A stretch of 24,153 bases of DNA from a virus, in IMG/VR virus record IMGVR_UViG_3300006802_000559, positions 1 through 24,153 of that record; one strand, 5' to 3'. The notes beneath the pieces were generated by a model, which saw only the letters and a program-made list of their open reading frames with translations, ran no database searches and was not told the DNA's origin. The translations under genes were made by a program, and so were the position numbers. Position 1 is the first letter of the stretch, and each line of letters starts with the position of its first letter. This document shows, piece by piece, positions 1 to 9,274 of the stretch.

Positions 1-8
1 CAATTCAC
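1..8 (-). CDS. 5' end of next late-operon gene (cut by window edge)
   Basis: Only the start is inside the window. On the minus strand an AAGGAGG ribosome-binding site (positions 22-16) is followed after 7 nt by GTG AAT TG, with GTG at 8-6. The site overlaps the TAA stop of the holin-like gene, so translation is probably coupled. Nothing can be said about the product. In many phages a holin-like gene is followed by an endolysin, so a lysis gene is a reasonable guess by position only. Confidence 0.5.
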
Positions 9-21
9 AATACTACCTCCT

Positions 22-258
22 TTAGATAGCCTGACTAACAAACCAAACAATACCAGCAAGAATACCACCAGAGATAACACTCGTAGCAACCATCATCTGC
101 ATACGCTTGCCCTCCTTCTCACCTTCCCACTTAGCCTCACTCATCTCCAACTCAGTCACGCGCCCATTAGTACGCCTAACCTCATCATGGATCTGACACA
201 ACCTAGCATCCAACTCATCAAGACGATGAAGGATAACTTGAATATCGCCCTCACTCAC
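22..258 (-). CDS. Small coiled-coil membrane protein, holin/XhlA-like
   Basis: This 78-residue protein has a charged, heptad-like N-terminal half (about residues 5-50, with repeated L/I spacing such as ILHRLDELDARL) and one C-terminal hydrophobic segment (about 57-77). Coiled coil plus single C-terminal membrane helix is the layout of XhlA-like phage haemolysin/holin proteins, which act at the cytoplasmic membrane during lysis. The GTG start overlaps the TGA stop of the giant upstream gene as GTGA, behind a G-rich ribosome-binding site (GGGGGGTGATC). Its place at the end of the virion genes fits a lysis role. The family match is by architecture only; it could also be a membrane-anchored virion protein. 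Confidence 0.55.
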   Translation of the reverse strand: MSEGDIQVILHRLDELDARLCQIHDEVRRTNGRVTELEMSEAKWEGEKEGKRMQMMVATSVISGGILAGIVWFVSQAI

Positions 259-3200
259 ATCTGATCACCCCCCGGTAACGTCACATAACCATTAAGAATA
301 CGCTCTACCAAACCGCGAGGGGTAGATGCAGGAATCTCTGGGAACTCTGCCTGCAACTGTTGCAACACACGCTGCACCATCTCAGGATTAGACTTCTCCC
401 AACGAGGCACATAATACTCCATAATAAAATCACGCTTACGCTTCCACTTCTGTACCTTATTAATAGTATTAAACACGCCCTTATACTGTGGCGAAGACTT
501 AGCAGGCACATCCATACCTGCCTCCTTCATCTCAGTACGAATCATCTTATCCAATCCCTCAGGATCCAGACTATATGCCCGAAGCGGAGAGAACAAGTTA
601 TAAGCACCAGTATAAGAATCAGTCTCAAAACGAGTAGACAACTTATCACTAGGAATACTTAACTTACCATTAGGATCATTGTTCTCAAAAATATCCTCAG
701 GATTATCCATGCCACGCATAGCGTTAAGATCAGCATGAGACTTAAACAAATTAACCGTAGCACCAATAACAGGGAATCCTTGGAAGCCATCAGCCAGCGT
801 GCCGAACGCGCCCTTAGATTCTACTGGAGCACCAGTAAGAATACTCTTACCAGTCTGTTGTTCAATAGCCATCTTAGCAAACGGATTCAAGAAGTCAATA
901 GCATTACTAGTACCAAACTCTCTAGCAATAGCAAAGTTACTACCAGCAGCAACCGACTCTCCGAACGTACCAAACGGAGAAACACCAGCAAGGTTAATAA
1001 GATTCACATTCGTAGGATCTAACCCCAAAGTATTAGTTAAGAACTCTGGCATAGGGATAGATTGTAACAACCACTCCGGCAAACCACCACGATTGAATGC
1101 CTCCTCATAACCATAATTACCAATGTATGCTAACGCATTCGTCGTAAGCGGACGCTCTTGTACCATACGCTTAGTATACAAAGCCGAGTGCCTAGTCCAC
1201 GCATAGAACGGCATAATGATATTACGCAACTGCCGCTCAAACGTAGTGAAGTCACGATAATTACCAGACACCATATCCGTACCATGCCTCACCTCACGCA
1301 AGAACATAGGATCATAATACGGAGACTCTGGATCAGCAAGCAACTTAAACGCTGCGGCAAACGGAGAGTTCGTAGCAAAAGGAGTAGGCGCCATAGTATC
1401 ATACGTAACCTTACCCTCAGCATAATCACGAACAACCTTACTATTAACAAACGACTTAAAACCCGGATACTGCATAGCCATCTTACGTCCAATAGCAATA
1501 CGCAGATTCTTCTCCCAAGCAAACGCAATAGTATAACCACTATTAAGAACATACCGCATAACCTTAGACGGCATCTTCTTCTCAGCAGTAGCAAGCATAT
1601 CCTGTTGGAAAAGACTCTCCGTCACATCACGCGGCATATACTGTTCCATCACCATATAATCAGTATTATGATTAAGGAACTCAGCAGACTCACCATTAGT
1701 ATACTTAGAGATACGTTCATGAGATCGCCGAGCAGCATACTCTAACACCTTACTAAGAACAGCAGGCGACTGATTAGGATACGCAAGCATCAGCATCACA
1801 GCAGAACCAATGATCTGCTGAGGAACGAAGCGAGGATTAAGACTAAGCGTCAGAACCTTAAACATATCAGTAGACGAGTTAAGGATCTTAGCAGCCAACT
1901 GCTCACTACGCTTATACGATGAGCCGACATTCCTAGCAAAATACTTAGGCACAACAACAATCGCTTGTCGCGGATCCTCAGCACGAATTTTCTCAATATC
2001 ATCAAAGTAATTAGAAGCCACATCATCATCCCAATTAAGCAGACGCTTCAACCGCATCTCCTTAAGAGTAGCCGCATTAATATCAAAGAAGTCTAGATTA
2101 ACAACATAAGCAGTCTGACCATTAGGAGTAGTAACTTCCTGAATATTACCTTCACGATTAGCACTACGTAACTTAGCCTCTGCCTGAGTACGAGTAGGAT
2201 ACACTCGTGCAGTCCTAAGAGGCTGATGCAACAACGGATCAAAATCAGCCAGCGCAATAATCTCAGCCTGAGAATTAATTAACTGATTAATATCATCCTT
2301 AAACCTACGCTTCACAGCAAACTGGTGTGCAGCAATCTGCTCTTGATAACGGAAACTCATCAAGCCACTAGCCACAACCTTATTAAAGTTCTTACGCTCA
2401 GCAAAAGTCTCCGGCCCCTGAATAGTTTCATACGAAACCTTATCAGTAAAGTCACGAGCATTAGGATACAAGTCCGTCATCTCATTAAGAGTCAACTCAA
2501 TAACAGCATTCTCAGCCTGAGTATACCCAGTATCAGTCTCCTTCTTATTATCCTTAAACTTTAATTGACCATTCTTCCTAACAACAAAGAACTCTCTAGG
2601 AAGGATCAACTCGTTACGATCAACAAGACTATTACGACTAATCATACCAGACGGATTATCAATCTCACCATCAATACGGATACGACGAACAAGAACAAAG
2701 CCACGATCACCAAGCATATTAGGAATATCCTCAATAACCTCAAAGACTGGCGTTCGGCCCTGACTACGATTACCAAGATCCTGCCTAATAATATCAAGCG
2801 ACTCCTCAACCTGCTTAGCAACCGCCTCAATATCAGCCTTATCAACACCCGGAGTATCTCGTAAAGCCACGTTCTGCTCATTCGGAAGATCAAGAACATC
2901 AGCCAAACGAGCCTCATACAAGTGGAACACACTATTCAATACAGGAATACGATTCAACTTCTTACCTAACTCATTAATAATCTGAGCCGGCATAAGATCA
3001 GCAGCCTCTAAGATAGGCTGATAACGCAACAGCATAGCGCGAGTAGCACGAGAATCATCCCACGAGTGCGGCATCAAGTGACTAGTCTTCTCACGAAGAA
3101 GAATCATACGCTCAGCAGCAGTCAAAAGAGCCTCACCCCTAGCAGTACGAGGACCACTAATAGGGAACATCTCATTCATGACTCGCTCAATCTCGCGGAC

Positions 3201-5789
3201 AAAACCCGGATCACTAAACAACTTATAATCCGCCTCAGTCATACCAATAACAGCATCATCATTAGGATCAAGATTCATCCGCTTAGCCCGCTCAGTACGC
3301 TTAAACGCAATCGTACGAAGCACAGCAGGAGAATACATCTCACCACTAGCAACATTCATAATAGCCATCATCTCAGCATCATTAGGATTCAAAGCCTTAA
3401 ACTCTTCTGCAATCATACGATTAAAGATCATCTCACGCGCTTGCAAATCAAGCACAGCAGGATCTCCCTCTCGTAGAGCACGAGTAAACCTAAAGGAGTA
3501 ACCACCCGGAAGAGTCGTAAGGATCTGCGGCACACGTCCCGGAGTCTTACCAATCTGTCGCTGAGTATAAAACACAGCCTTCTGAGTAGCACGAGCCAGA
3601 GGATTACCAGCAAAACGAATCCTAGCAGCACGAGGAGACTCGGGCAGAGTCTCACGAAGAACCTCTAACGTACCCTCAGCAACATCAGTACGACGCTTAG
3701 GAGCGCCCTCCTGCTGTGTAATAATCCTATACCTAGGCTCAAAGAATGCAGCAGCCTTATCCATAACAGTAGGAACATAAGCACTATTCAAACCAAACTC
3801 TGACTCGGGAAGAATAGCACCAAGGATCATAGCCGCAGCCTCATCACCAGTAGCAGCCTTACGCGCTAACTTAGCATAATCACGCACACTAATACGACCA
3901 GTCTCAACTTCAAAAGCACTAGGCGGAAACAAATCAGTAGTAGCCCGCTGCTCAGCAGGAAGATTAAGCCAATCATCAATCTGAGTATTATAAGCACCCA
4001 TATCAATACCACGAGTAGTAAGCGTCTTACCCATCTTAGAAGCCACAGCAATACGCGCAGTCTGTGCAGCCTTAACAGTACTACCAACCATGCCCATAAC
4101 ACTCAACACATCCATAATAGGAAGCAGCGGATCCTCATACGTCGAATCCTTAAAGCCCTGAAGACTACCATAACGATACTTATAATCCTCAACCATAGCC
4201 TGTGCTAACTCAGTAGGCTCCTTCAAACCATAATAAAAACCCTGTGGCATACTAATGCTAGCACGAATAGGAGCCTTAAGAAAATTCTTACCAAGCGTAG
4301 CCAGACTAAACCCATCACTAAGCGGAGTCGGAGCAAGCGGCCCCTTCTCAGCAGCCTCATTCAACTGCTCCTCAGCAATACCACCAAGCACACCAGTACC
4401 AACAATAAGAGGACCAACAGTCGGAATATTACCAATCGCCTTAACCGCAGGAGACTTAAGGAACTCCGTCATACCCTGCTGCTTAGCCTCAGATAAAGCC
4501 TGCACCTGCTCAGGCAACAAGCCCTTCTCTGCCAACTCTTGCTCAAACGCTTGAGCGCGACTAAACATCAGAGGAGGCACAGGATTACCAGCACGAAGCG
4601 CACTAATAACACCAGTATAAATAACCTGCTTCTCATTATCAGTCAAGTCCTTAAACTTAGCAGCCATAACATCATCATAAAAAATACTATTAAGCACATC
4701 AACCGGAATATAATTACCAGTACCAGCAGCAACCAGACCCATAGCATTATTAAGCCACATACCCTCAGGAGTAACAGGACCAACAGTAGGATCCGTATTA
4801 AAATAAAACTCTTGAGCCTTCTTCTGCTCCTCAATCTGCTCCTTTTGCAGATCCGCATACTCCTTCTGACGATCCTTAAACAACTGCAAACGCTGATCAG
4901 CATCAGCCGCAGCCATAGTCTCATCAGCAATCTGACTAGCCATCTGCCCACCAAGGAAAGTCTGATCAAGCCAACGCTGCTGAGCCTTACCATAAATACC
5001 ACGAGGAGAATACATATACTGTTGCAACGCTTGCAGATTCTCAGGCGTAGCACCCTCAGTCTGAATCTGCTGCAACAAAGCACCGCCACCCTCATCATTA
5101 ATCTTCTTAATGATCTTACTTTGAAGAACACCATAAACCTCAGTATCCTTCATAAACTCTTGTTGCATCTTCTTATAATCATACTCTTGACCAAGCGGAG
5201 TAGCCGCCTTCGGCGCATCAACAAGCCTACTAGCAGGAGCAGCCGGATTCAAATCACGACGACCCGCATCCCAAAAGAGTTTATTACCCGCAGCCTTCTG
5301 ATAGAACTGATCAGAGAAGCGAAGAAAACCAGCCTTCTTAGTATCCTTCGTACGCTTATACTGACCCGTCTTAGTACCACGATAATTATCCCGAAGCAAC
5401 TGATCAAGTGCATTAATATTAACACCAACAGTAGGCACACGATACCCAGCATCGCCCACCTTACCATACGCCAATACGCCCTGACCAATAAGATCCGCAA
5501 CATCGTTAGGCTTAAAGTTAAACGCCGCGCCCTGCGTCTCATAAAACCTACGAGCAGCAGCATAACGAGTATCGCTTGTGAACATATCAATCGTATCAAA
5601 GTATCCTTGAGGCCGCGTCTGCCTAGCCCACTCAATTAGACCATTCTGAGTAGGTTGAACTGTCTGACGCTGTGCCCCAGTAACAGGATCGGGGAACGGC
5701 TTTTTACGCTTAGGACGAGGACGGCCCGGATCAGTAGAACCAATCAGTAGACTACCACTAGGACCATTCCCAGAATCACCAAAAGCCAT
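255..5789 (-). CDS. Giant virion protein, probable internal/ejection protein (1844 aa)
   Basis: This is the longest gene of the window. By size and by its place after the tail and ejection-type genes it is probably a podovirus internal virion (ejection) protein, comparable in role to the large T7 core proteins that travel with the DNA into the cell. Visible parts are a basic Pro-rich N-terminus (about 20-40), a Q/E/K-rich coiled coil (about 295-330), a Gly-rich hydrophobic stretch (about 455-471) and an aromatic motif MPFYAWTRH near residue 1526. I see no lysozyme, peptidase or RNA polymerase signature. ATG follows AAGGAG at 5 nt. Its stop overlaps the holin-like gene, and 9 nt separate it from the preceding gene. 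The virion role is inferred from context; the function of individual regions is unknown. Confidence 0.65.
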   Translation of the reverse strand: MAFGDSGNGPSGSLLIGSTDPGRPRPKRKKPFPDPVTGAQRQTVQPTQNGLIEWARQTRPQGYFDTIDMFTSDTRYAAARRFYETQGAAFNFKPNDVADLIGQGVLAYGKVGDAGYRVPTVGVNINALDQLLRDNYRGTKTGQYKRTKDTKKAGFLRFSDQFYQKAAGNKLFWDAGRRDLNPAAPASRLVDAPKAATPLGQEYDYKKMQQEFMKDTEVYGVLQSKIIKKINDEGGGALLQQIQTEGATPENLQALQQYMYSPRGIYGKAQQRWLDQTFLGGQMASQIADETMAAADADQRLQLFKDRQKEYADLQKEQIEEQKKAQEFYFNTDPTVGPVTPEGMWLNNAMGLVAAGTGNYIPVDVLNSIFYDDVMAAKFKDLTDNEKQVIYTGVISALRAGNPVPPLMFSRAQAFEQELAEKGLLPEQVQALSEAKQQGMTEFLKSPAVKAIGNIPTVGPLIVGTGVLGGIAEEQLNEAAEKGPLAPTPLSDGFSLATLGKNFLKAPIRASISMPQGFYYGLKEPTELAQAMVEDYKYRYGSLQGFKDSTYEDPLLPIMDVLSVMGMVGSTVKAAQTARIAVASKMGKTLTTRGIDMGAYNTQIDDWLNLPAEQRATTDLFPPSAFEVETGRISVRDYAKLARKAATGDEAAAMILGAILPESEFGLNSAYVPTVMDKAAAFFEPRYRIITQQEGAPKRRTDVAEGTLEVLRETLPESPRAARIRFAGNPLARATQKAVFYTQRQIGKTPGRVPQILTTLPGGYSFRFTRALREGDPAVLDLQAREMIFNRMIAEEFKALNPNDAEMMAIMNVASGEMYSPAVLRTIAFKRTERAKRMNLDPNDDAVIGMTEADYKLFSDPGFVREIERVMNEMFPISGPRTARGEALLTAAERMILLREKTSHLMPHSWDDSRATRAMLLRYQPILEAADLMPAQIINELGKKLNRIPVLNSVFHLYEARLADVLDLPNEQNVALRDTPGVDKADIEAVAKQVEESLDIIRQDLGNRSQGRTPVFEVIEDIPNMLGDRGFVLVRRIRIDGEIDNPSGMISRNSLVDRNELILPREFFVVRKNGQLKFKDNKKETDTGYTQAENAVIELTLNEMTDLYPNARDFTDKVSYETIQGPETFAERKNFNKVVASGLMSFRYQEQIAAHQFAVKRRFKDDINQLINSQAEIIALADFDPLLHQPLRTARVYPTRTQAEAKLRSANREGNIQEVTTPNGQTAYVVNLDFFDINAATLKEMRLKRLLNWDDDVASNYFDDIEKIRAEDPRQAIVVVPKYFARNVGSSYKRSEQLAAKILNSSTDMFKVLTLSLNPRFVPQQIIGSAVMLMLAYPNQSPAVLSKVLEYAARRSHERISKYTNGESAEFLNHNTDYMVMEQYMPRDVTESLFQQDMLATAEKKMPSKVMRYVLNSGYTIAFAWEKNLRIAIGRKMAMQYPGFKSFVNSKVVRDYAEGKVTYDTMAPTPFATNSPFAAAFKLLADPESPYYDPMFLREVRHGTDMVSGNYRDFTTFERQLRNIIMPFYAWTRHSALYTKRMVQERPLTTNALAYIGNYGYEEAFNRGGLPEWLLQSIPMPEFLTNTLGLDPTNVNLINLAGVSPFGTFGESVAAGSNFAIAREFGTSNAIDFLNPFAKMAIEQQTGKSILTGAPVESKGAFGTLADGFQGFPVIGATVNLFKSHADLNAMRGMDNPEDIFENNDPNGKLSIPSDKLSTRFETDSYTGAYNLFSPLRAYSLDPEGLDKMIRTEMKEAGMDVPAKSSPQYKGVFNTINKVQKWKRKRDFIMEYYVPRWEKSNPEMVQRVLQQLQAEFPEIPASTPRGLVERILNGYVTLPGGDQM

Positions 5790-5798
5790 ATAATCTCC

Positions 5799-6215
5799 TT
5801 AAAGAATTGGTTGAGTTCCTACTGGAGTAGGACCACCTGCAACATAACCACCATAACCACCAGTAGTATCCTCATCTAACTTTTTTAATGCCATCTGATA
5901 AGGATTAGCCATACGTAAACGATAAAGAATATTAGCGCCTCGTAGTGCTGCTTGAGCAGGACCAGAAACACCACCCGCTAGAAGACGCGAGATCGCTCCC
6001 GTCTGAAAATTCTGAAAACCCGGAGCGGCACTAAGATCAGCAAACATGCCGCCTCTAGCCGCAGCCTGTCCTAAAGCCTGCACACCACCAGCCCGACTCT
6101 TAGCAAAAGCCGCAGCCCTCTGAGCAGCAATTCGCTGATTACGCGCTAACGCATTAGCCTTCTGTTGCTCAGTAGCAGTATCATAATTAAAACGAGTATA
6201 ACCAGTCTTAGCCAT
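5799..6215 (-). CDS. Ala/Gly-rich probable internal virion protein
   Basis: A 138-residue protein I do not recognise. The N-terminal half (about 15-60) is rich in Ala, Gln and Arg and probably helical (for example ARNQRIAAQRAAAFAKSRA); the C-terminus is Gly/Pro-rich and flexible. It lies between another Ala-rich protein and the giant virion protein. In T7-like phages small Ala-rich helical proteins in this slot are internal core or ejection proteins, and that is my inference here. ATG follows GAGGTG at a normal distance, with an 8 nt gap to the upstream stop. No catalytic motif, signal peptide or membrane segment is visible. Confidence 0.5.
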   Translation of the reverse strand: MAKTGYTRFNYDTATEQQKANALARNQRIAAQRAAAFAKSRAGGVQALGQAAARGGMFADLSAAPGFQNFQTGAISRLLAGGVSGPAQAALRGANILYRLRMANPYQMALKKLDEDTTGGYGGYVAGGPTPVGTQPIL

Positions 6216-6223
6216 ATATCACC

Positions 6224-6913
6224 TCACTTCTTCTTCTTCTTGTACCAACCAGCGCCCTGAGGCCCCTTAGGACGATACACACTTGTAACCCCACCCGGAC
6301 CAGTAAACGATTGTCCCGGCTTAGGCTTGCTAGGAAGATTAGTACCACGCGGCTTAACCTTTTGAGTATAAGCACCACGATTAGTAGCCTTAACAACAGC
6401 GCCCCGCTTACCACGAACACCAGCAATCCTACCACGAGTAGTATCAAGCACCGCCTTAGCGTTATCAACTTCTGCTTGTGCAGCAGCCTCCGCAGCAGCA
6501 GCCTCAGCAATCTTAGTCTGTGCTTGTTGAACAGCCTCTTGTGTAGCAATGGTTCCCGCCTCAGCAGCAACAACCTTTTGTTGTCCCAACAAGCCGCCCT
6601 CACCCTCAATACCACGCTGAGCAAGCGCTTCCTTCTGCGCAGCAACAGTAGCAACCTGTTCCTTAGCAATAGTAGGCAATGCTCCCTCACCAAAACCAGT
6701 ACGCATGGTAAGATTCTTAGAAGTATCCTCGGTTTTATATGCTGCACCAGCATCTTCTGGAGATAAAACAGTTCCAGTTTGTGTAGTAATATCAGCACCA
6801 AGACCGATCATGGCGCCAGTACGCGCCCTAGCAGCCTCGTCAAGAGCGAGAGCAAAAGCAGTACGGGCTTTACCATAGTTTTCTGTTGCTGTTAGAATAT
6901 CTGTTACTGCCAT
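6224..6913 (-). CDS. Ala-rich coiled-coil protein, probable internal virion protein
   Basis: A 229-residue protein. The first two thirds are Ala/Gln/Glu-rich with long predicted helices (about 85-170, including AEAAAAEAAAQAEV), followed by a basic Gly/Pro-rich tail ending in five lysines. The lysine-rich end suggests contact with DNA or another acidic partner. It precedes the second Ala-rich gene and the giant virion gene, so these three may form an ejection set. The start ATG has a GAGG ribosome-binding site 9 nt upstream, and the gene begins 3 nt after the S74 fibre stop. The family is not recognised, so the role is inferred from composition and neighbours. Confidence 0.5.
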   Translation of the reverse strand: MAVTDILTATENYGKARTAFALALDEAARARTGAMIGLGADITTQTGTVLSPEDAGAAYKTEDTSKNLTMRTGFGEGALPTIAKEQVATVAAQKEALAQRGIEGEGGLLGQQKVVAAEAGTIATQEAVQQAQTKIAEAAAAEAAAQAEVDNAKAVLDTTRGRIAGVRGKRGAVVKATNRGAYTQKVKPRGTNLPSKPKPGQSFTGPGGVTSVYRPKGPQGAGWYKKKKK

Positions 6914-6916
6914 AAT

Positions 6917-8152
6917 TTATGCCTCTAACGCAGTAACACGAGTCTCTAAGTTATCAATAATATCTTGCTGATACTTGCACAACTCTAAAAGTGCGGCAGT
7001 AAAATGCTGATAATTAAAGCCCTGAACGACATTATCATCATCATATTCTACGAATAGCCCTAATCCACATTCTTCTGCTTCTTCAGCAATAAAGCCTGCG
7101 CGGTCAATGCTCTTATCATCTCCATCACAAATGGAATTAAAAAGAACGCCTCTGAAATTAAGCAAGTCTTGCATATTAGGCGTATACTGTCTAATATTTG
7201 TCTTATACCTGCGGCTTGAAGTAGAGCGTTCAAACTCATAAGGAGAGCCTGTTTGAATACGTAGATTAGCGGGGTTAGAAGTAACCTTATTAATGCTTGT
7301 ATTAGACGAAGCAAAGGTTCCTCCGTTAATGTAACCGCCATTAGTATTACCAGCACTACCAGCACTACCAGTGATATTAATTGCTTGCCCACTAGCCGTA
7401 GAACTAGCATAACCAGCACTAGTAGCATAACCAGCATTACCAGTAATATTAGTATTTAAAGTACCAGTACCAGAATTAGCGTTATTTTGAACTAGTGAAT
7501 TACCCCCTCTTAAGTAGGTTGCATCCATAGCACTAGTAGCACTAGTAGCACTAGCAGCGCTACCAGAAACATTACCAGAAACATTACCAGTAACATTACC
7601 AACAACATTACCAGCAACATTACCAGCAATGCTAGCCGTTAATGTACCAGTAGCAGTAAGAGCATTAGTCGTAGCAGTTAAATAAACATTACCACTATTA
7701 GTAGTCGCCCTTAAAAGAGGAGCCGAAGCAACAGCACCACCTGTAACAGCATCAACCGCGTCCTGCACATAAGCCGTACTCGCCACAGCATTAGTATCAT
7801 TTGGATACGTTTCTGTCGAAACAGTAACAGTCTTAGAAGTTAAATTAAGCGTAGTTGCTAATTCTGTAGTTCCCACAGCACCCGGAGCAATCTTAGCCTG
7901 AGTAACCGCATCATCAGCAATTTTACTTTCAGTAACAGCAGAAGCAGCGATACTAGCAGTATCAATCAAACTAGAAATAGTAGTACCACTACTCCAAATA
8001 ATAGCCTTACCCTCACCAGCAGCATCTACTGCAGCCTGCGTTAATAAACGCGGACTAGTATCAAGCACATTATTAATACTAGTAATCAAACCATTAATAG
8101 TACTATATCCCGCCAAATCATTCGCAGATAATGTATCAAAATCAAAAGCCAT
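6917..8152 (-). CDS. Tail fibre/spike with C-terminal S74 intramolecular chaperone
   Basis: This 411-residue fibre protein ends in a Peptidase_S74 type chaperone. The hallmark SSRRYKTNI lies at about 312-320; Ser312 and Lys317 have the spacing of the self-cleavage dyad of this family. The segment continues through AGFIAEEAEE to a C-terminal trimerising helix ending LETRVTALEA. S74 domains fold trimeric beta-rich fibres and then cut themselves off. The middle is low-complexity: repeated GNVxGNV units at about 175-200 and many Ala/Ser/Thr, typical of a fibre shaft. ATG overlaps the preceding stop as ATGA, with a strong AAGGAGGTG site. It probably binds the host surface; the receptor is unknown. 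Confidence 0.85.
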   Translation of the reverse strand: MAFDFDTLSANDLAGYSTINGLITSINNVLDTSPRLLTQAAVDAAGEGKAIIWSSGTTISSLIDTASIAASAVTESKIADDAVTQAKIAPGAVGTTELATTLNLTSKTVTVSTETYPNDTNAVASTAYVQDAVDAVTGGAVASAPLLRATTNSGNVYLTATTNALTATGTLTASIAGNVAGNVVGNVTGNVSGNVSGSAASATSATSAMDATYLRGGNSLVQNNANSGTGTLNTNITGNAGYATSAGYASSTASGQAINITGSAGSAGNTNGGYINGGTFASSNTSINKVTSNPANLRIQTGSPYEFERSTSSRRYKTNIRQYTPNMQDLLNFRGVLFNSICDGDDKSIDRAGFIAEEAEECGLGLFVEYDDDNVVQGFNYQHFTAALLELCKYQQDIIDNLETRVTALEA

Positions 8153-8562
8153 CAGTCACCTCCTTTATCCCAAGGTCGTCTATTTAACTTTTTATTAGGT
8201 TGAGCAATTAACCCACGATCCTTATACCTTTCTGGTATAGGTTCTTGTTTAGGAAAATCGTCAATATCCATATCCTTAATAGTCATAGCATCCGCATAAT
8301 TCTGTTCTTTAATAGCAATATTAAGGCTCCTAGTTTTCCAATCATGTGGATGAGGAGGAGTATTTCCACCCTCAGTAATTGTTCCTGCTAGCATACTAGC
8401 GCCCCAAACATCCTCAAAAGCATCAATAAGATCAATCTCATCTGCCTTTTTGCCAGCAATTTCAATTGCCTTTTTGCCTACAGCATAAGCATCATCTATA
8501 GGAAGGCCGCAAAAAGTACGACCATAACCTATAAGCATTAATAAAGTATGGTTTACTTCCAT
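8152..8562 (-). CDS. Hypothetical protein between the two fibre genes
   Basis: A 136-residue protein I do not recognise. The N-terminal half (about 1-60) looks like a compact helical domain with a hydrophobic start, LIGYGRTFCGLP. The C-terminal third (about 85-136) is polar, rich in Lys, Asp and Pro and probably flexible. No catalytic or metal-binding motif is evident. It overlaps the upstream 238-residue gene by 10 nt and the fibre gene downstream by a few bases. The GGAGG site lies rather far (11 nt) from ATG, which suggests coupling. Position between fibre genes would fit a fibre assembly factor or a small tail component, but this is guesswork. Confidence 0.6.
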   Translation of the reverse strand: MEVNHTLLMLIGYGRTFCGLPIDDAYAVGKKAIEIAGKKADEIDLIDAFEDVWGASMLAGTITEGGNTPPHPHDWKTRSLNIAIKEQNYADAMTIKDMDIDDFPKQEPIPERYKDRGLIAQPNKKLNRRPWDKGGD

Positions 8563-9269
8563 GATTTAAGTGACCTCCAATTATCTTTATATCTGTGCAT
8601 AGCCTTTTTTGTAGCCTTATTCCATTCCAAATCACCAGCAACATTGTCCTCATCATTAATAATTTCCATTTCCCATTCTTGCCTCTTAAAAGGAATAATT
8701 TGAATAATAGGAGTACCATAAGGAATGACTCCTTCAAAATCATTGCGAAGCAAAAAAGGAAAATTAACATTAACAGGATGTTGATCAGTATCAACTAACC
8801 CAGATAAAGAATAAAAAGGTTGATCTGTTGTATGATAAAAGGGATGTCTAAATAAGCAAGAATAACCCTTAGGCGTTTTAATTCTCCAAAAATTATTAAA
8901 CTTAAAAGGATGAATAGAATATTCTGGAGGCACAGGAAAATGCGAAATCTGTGCCGTACTATGTGTACTAATTAATTCCTTATTACAAAGATACGTAGCA
9001 GCAATAGCAACATTACCATCTGCTTGTTTTTCAATAATTAAATCCGAATTTAATTTAATAATATACCCTGCTGTCATATCATCTAAAACAGGCATACACT
9101 TCTTAACAGTAAGATTAGGAATCCCATTAGGAATACCACTTAATTTCTCTGAAGTATAAGGCGTTTGCTTATTATACCATTCTGGCAAAACACTTTTTGC
9201 CGGGACAGGCGGATCAAACAACTCTAAAACATCCTCAGTAATAGGAATAAATTGAATCTTCTTCATCAT
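8553..9269 (-). CDS. Conserved-looking phage protein of unknown function (238 aa)
   Basis: The protein has the pattern of a family I associate with environmental phages: an N-terminal VPEWYNK-like region (here LPEWYNKQ, about 28-35), a central part rich in aromatic residues (WRIKTPKGYSCLFRHP, about 128-143), LSGLVDTD, and a C-terminal GTPIIQIIPFKR segment (about 191-202). The last piece is faintly like a jelly-roll or dUTPase-type strand, but I see no dUTPase catalytic motifs. No signal peptide or membrane segment is visible. Two consecutive ATG codons stand behind AAAGGA, and the second (9266) is better spaced. It sits inside the fibre cassette, so a tail or head accessory role is possible; enzyme activity cannot be excluded. 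Confidence 0.65.
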   Translation of the reverse strand: MMKKIQFIPITEDVLELFDPPVPAKSVLPEWYNKQTPYTSEKLSGIPNGIPNLTVKKCMPVLDDMTAGYIIKLNSDLIIEKQADGNVAIAATYLCNKELISTHSTAQISHFPVPPEYSIHPFKFNNFWRIKTPKGYSCLFRHPFYHTTDQPFYSLSGLVDTDQHPVNVNFPFLLRNDFEGVIPYGTPIIQIIPFKRQEWEMEIINDEDNVAGDLEWNKATKKAMHRYKDNWRSLKSWK

Positions 9270-9274
9270 GTCCT

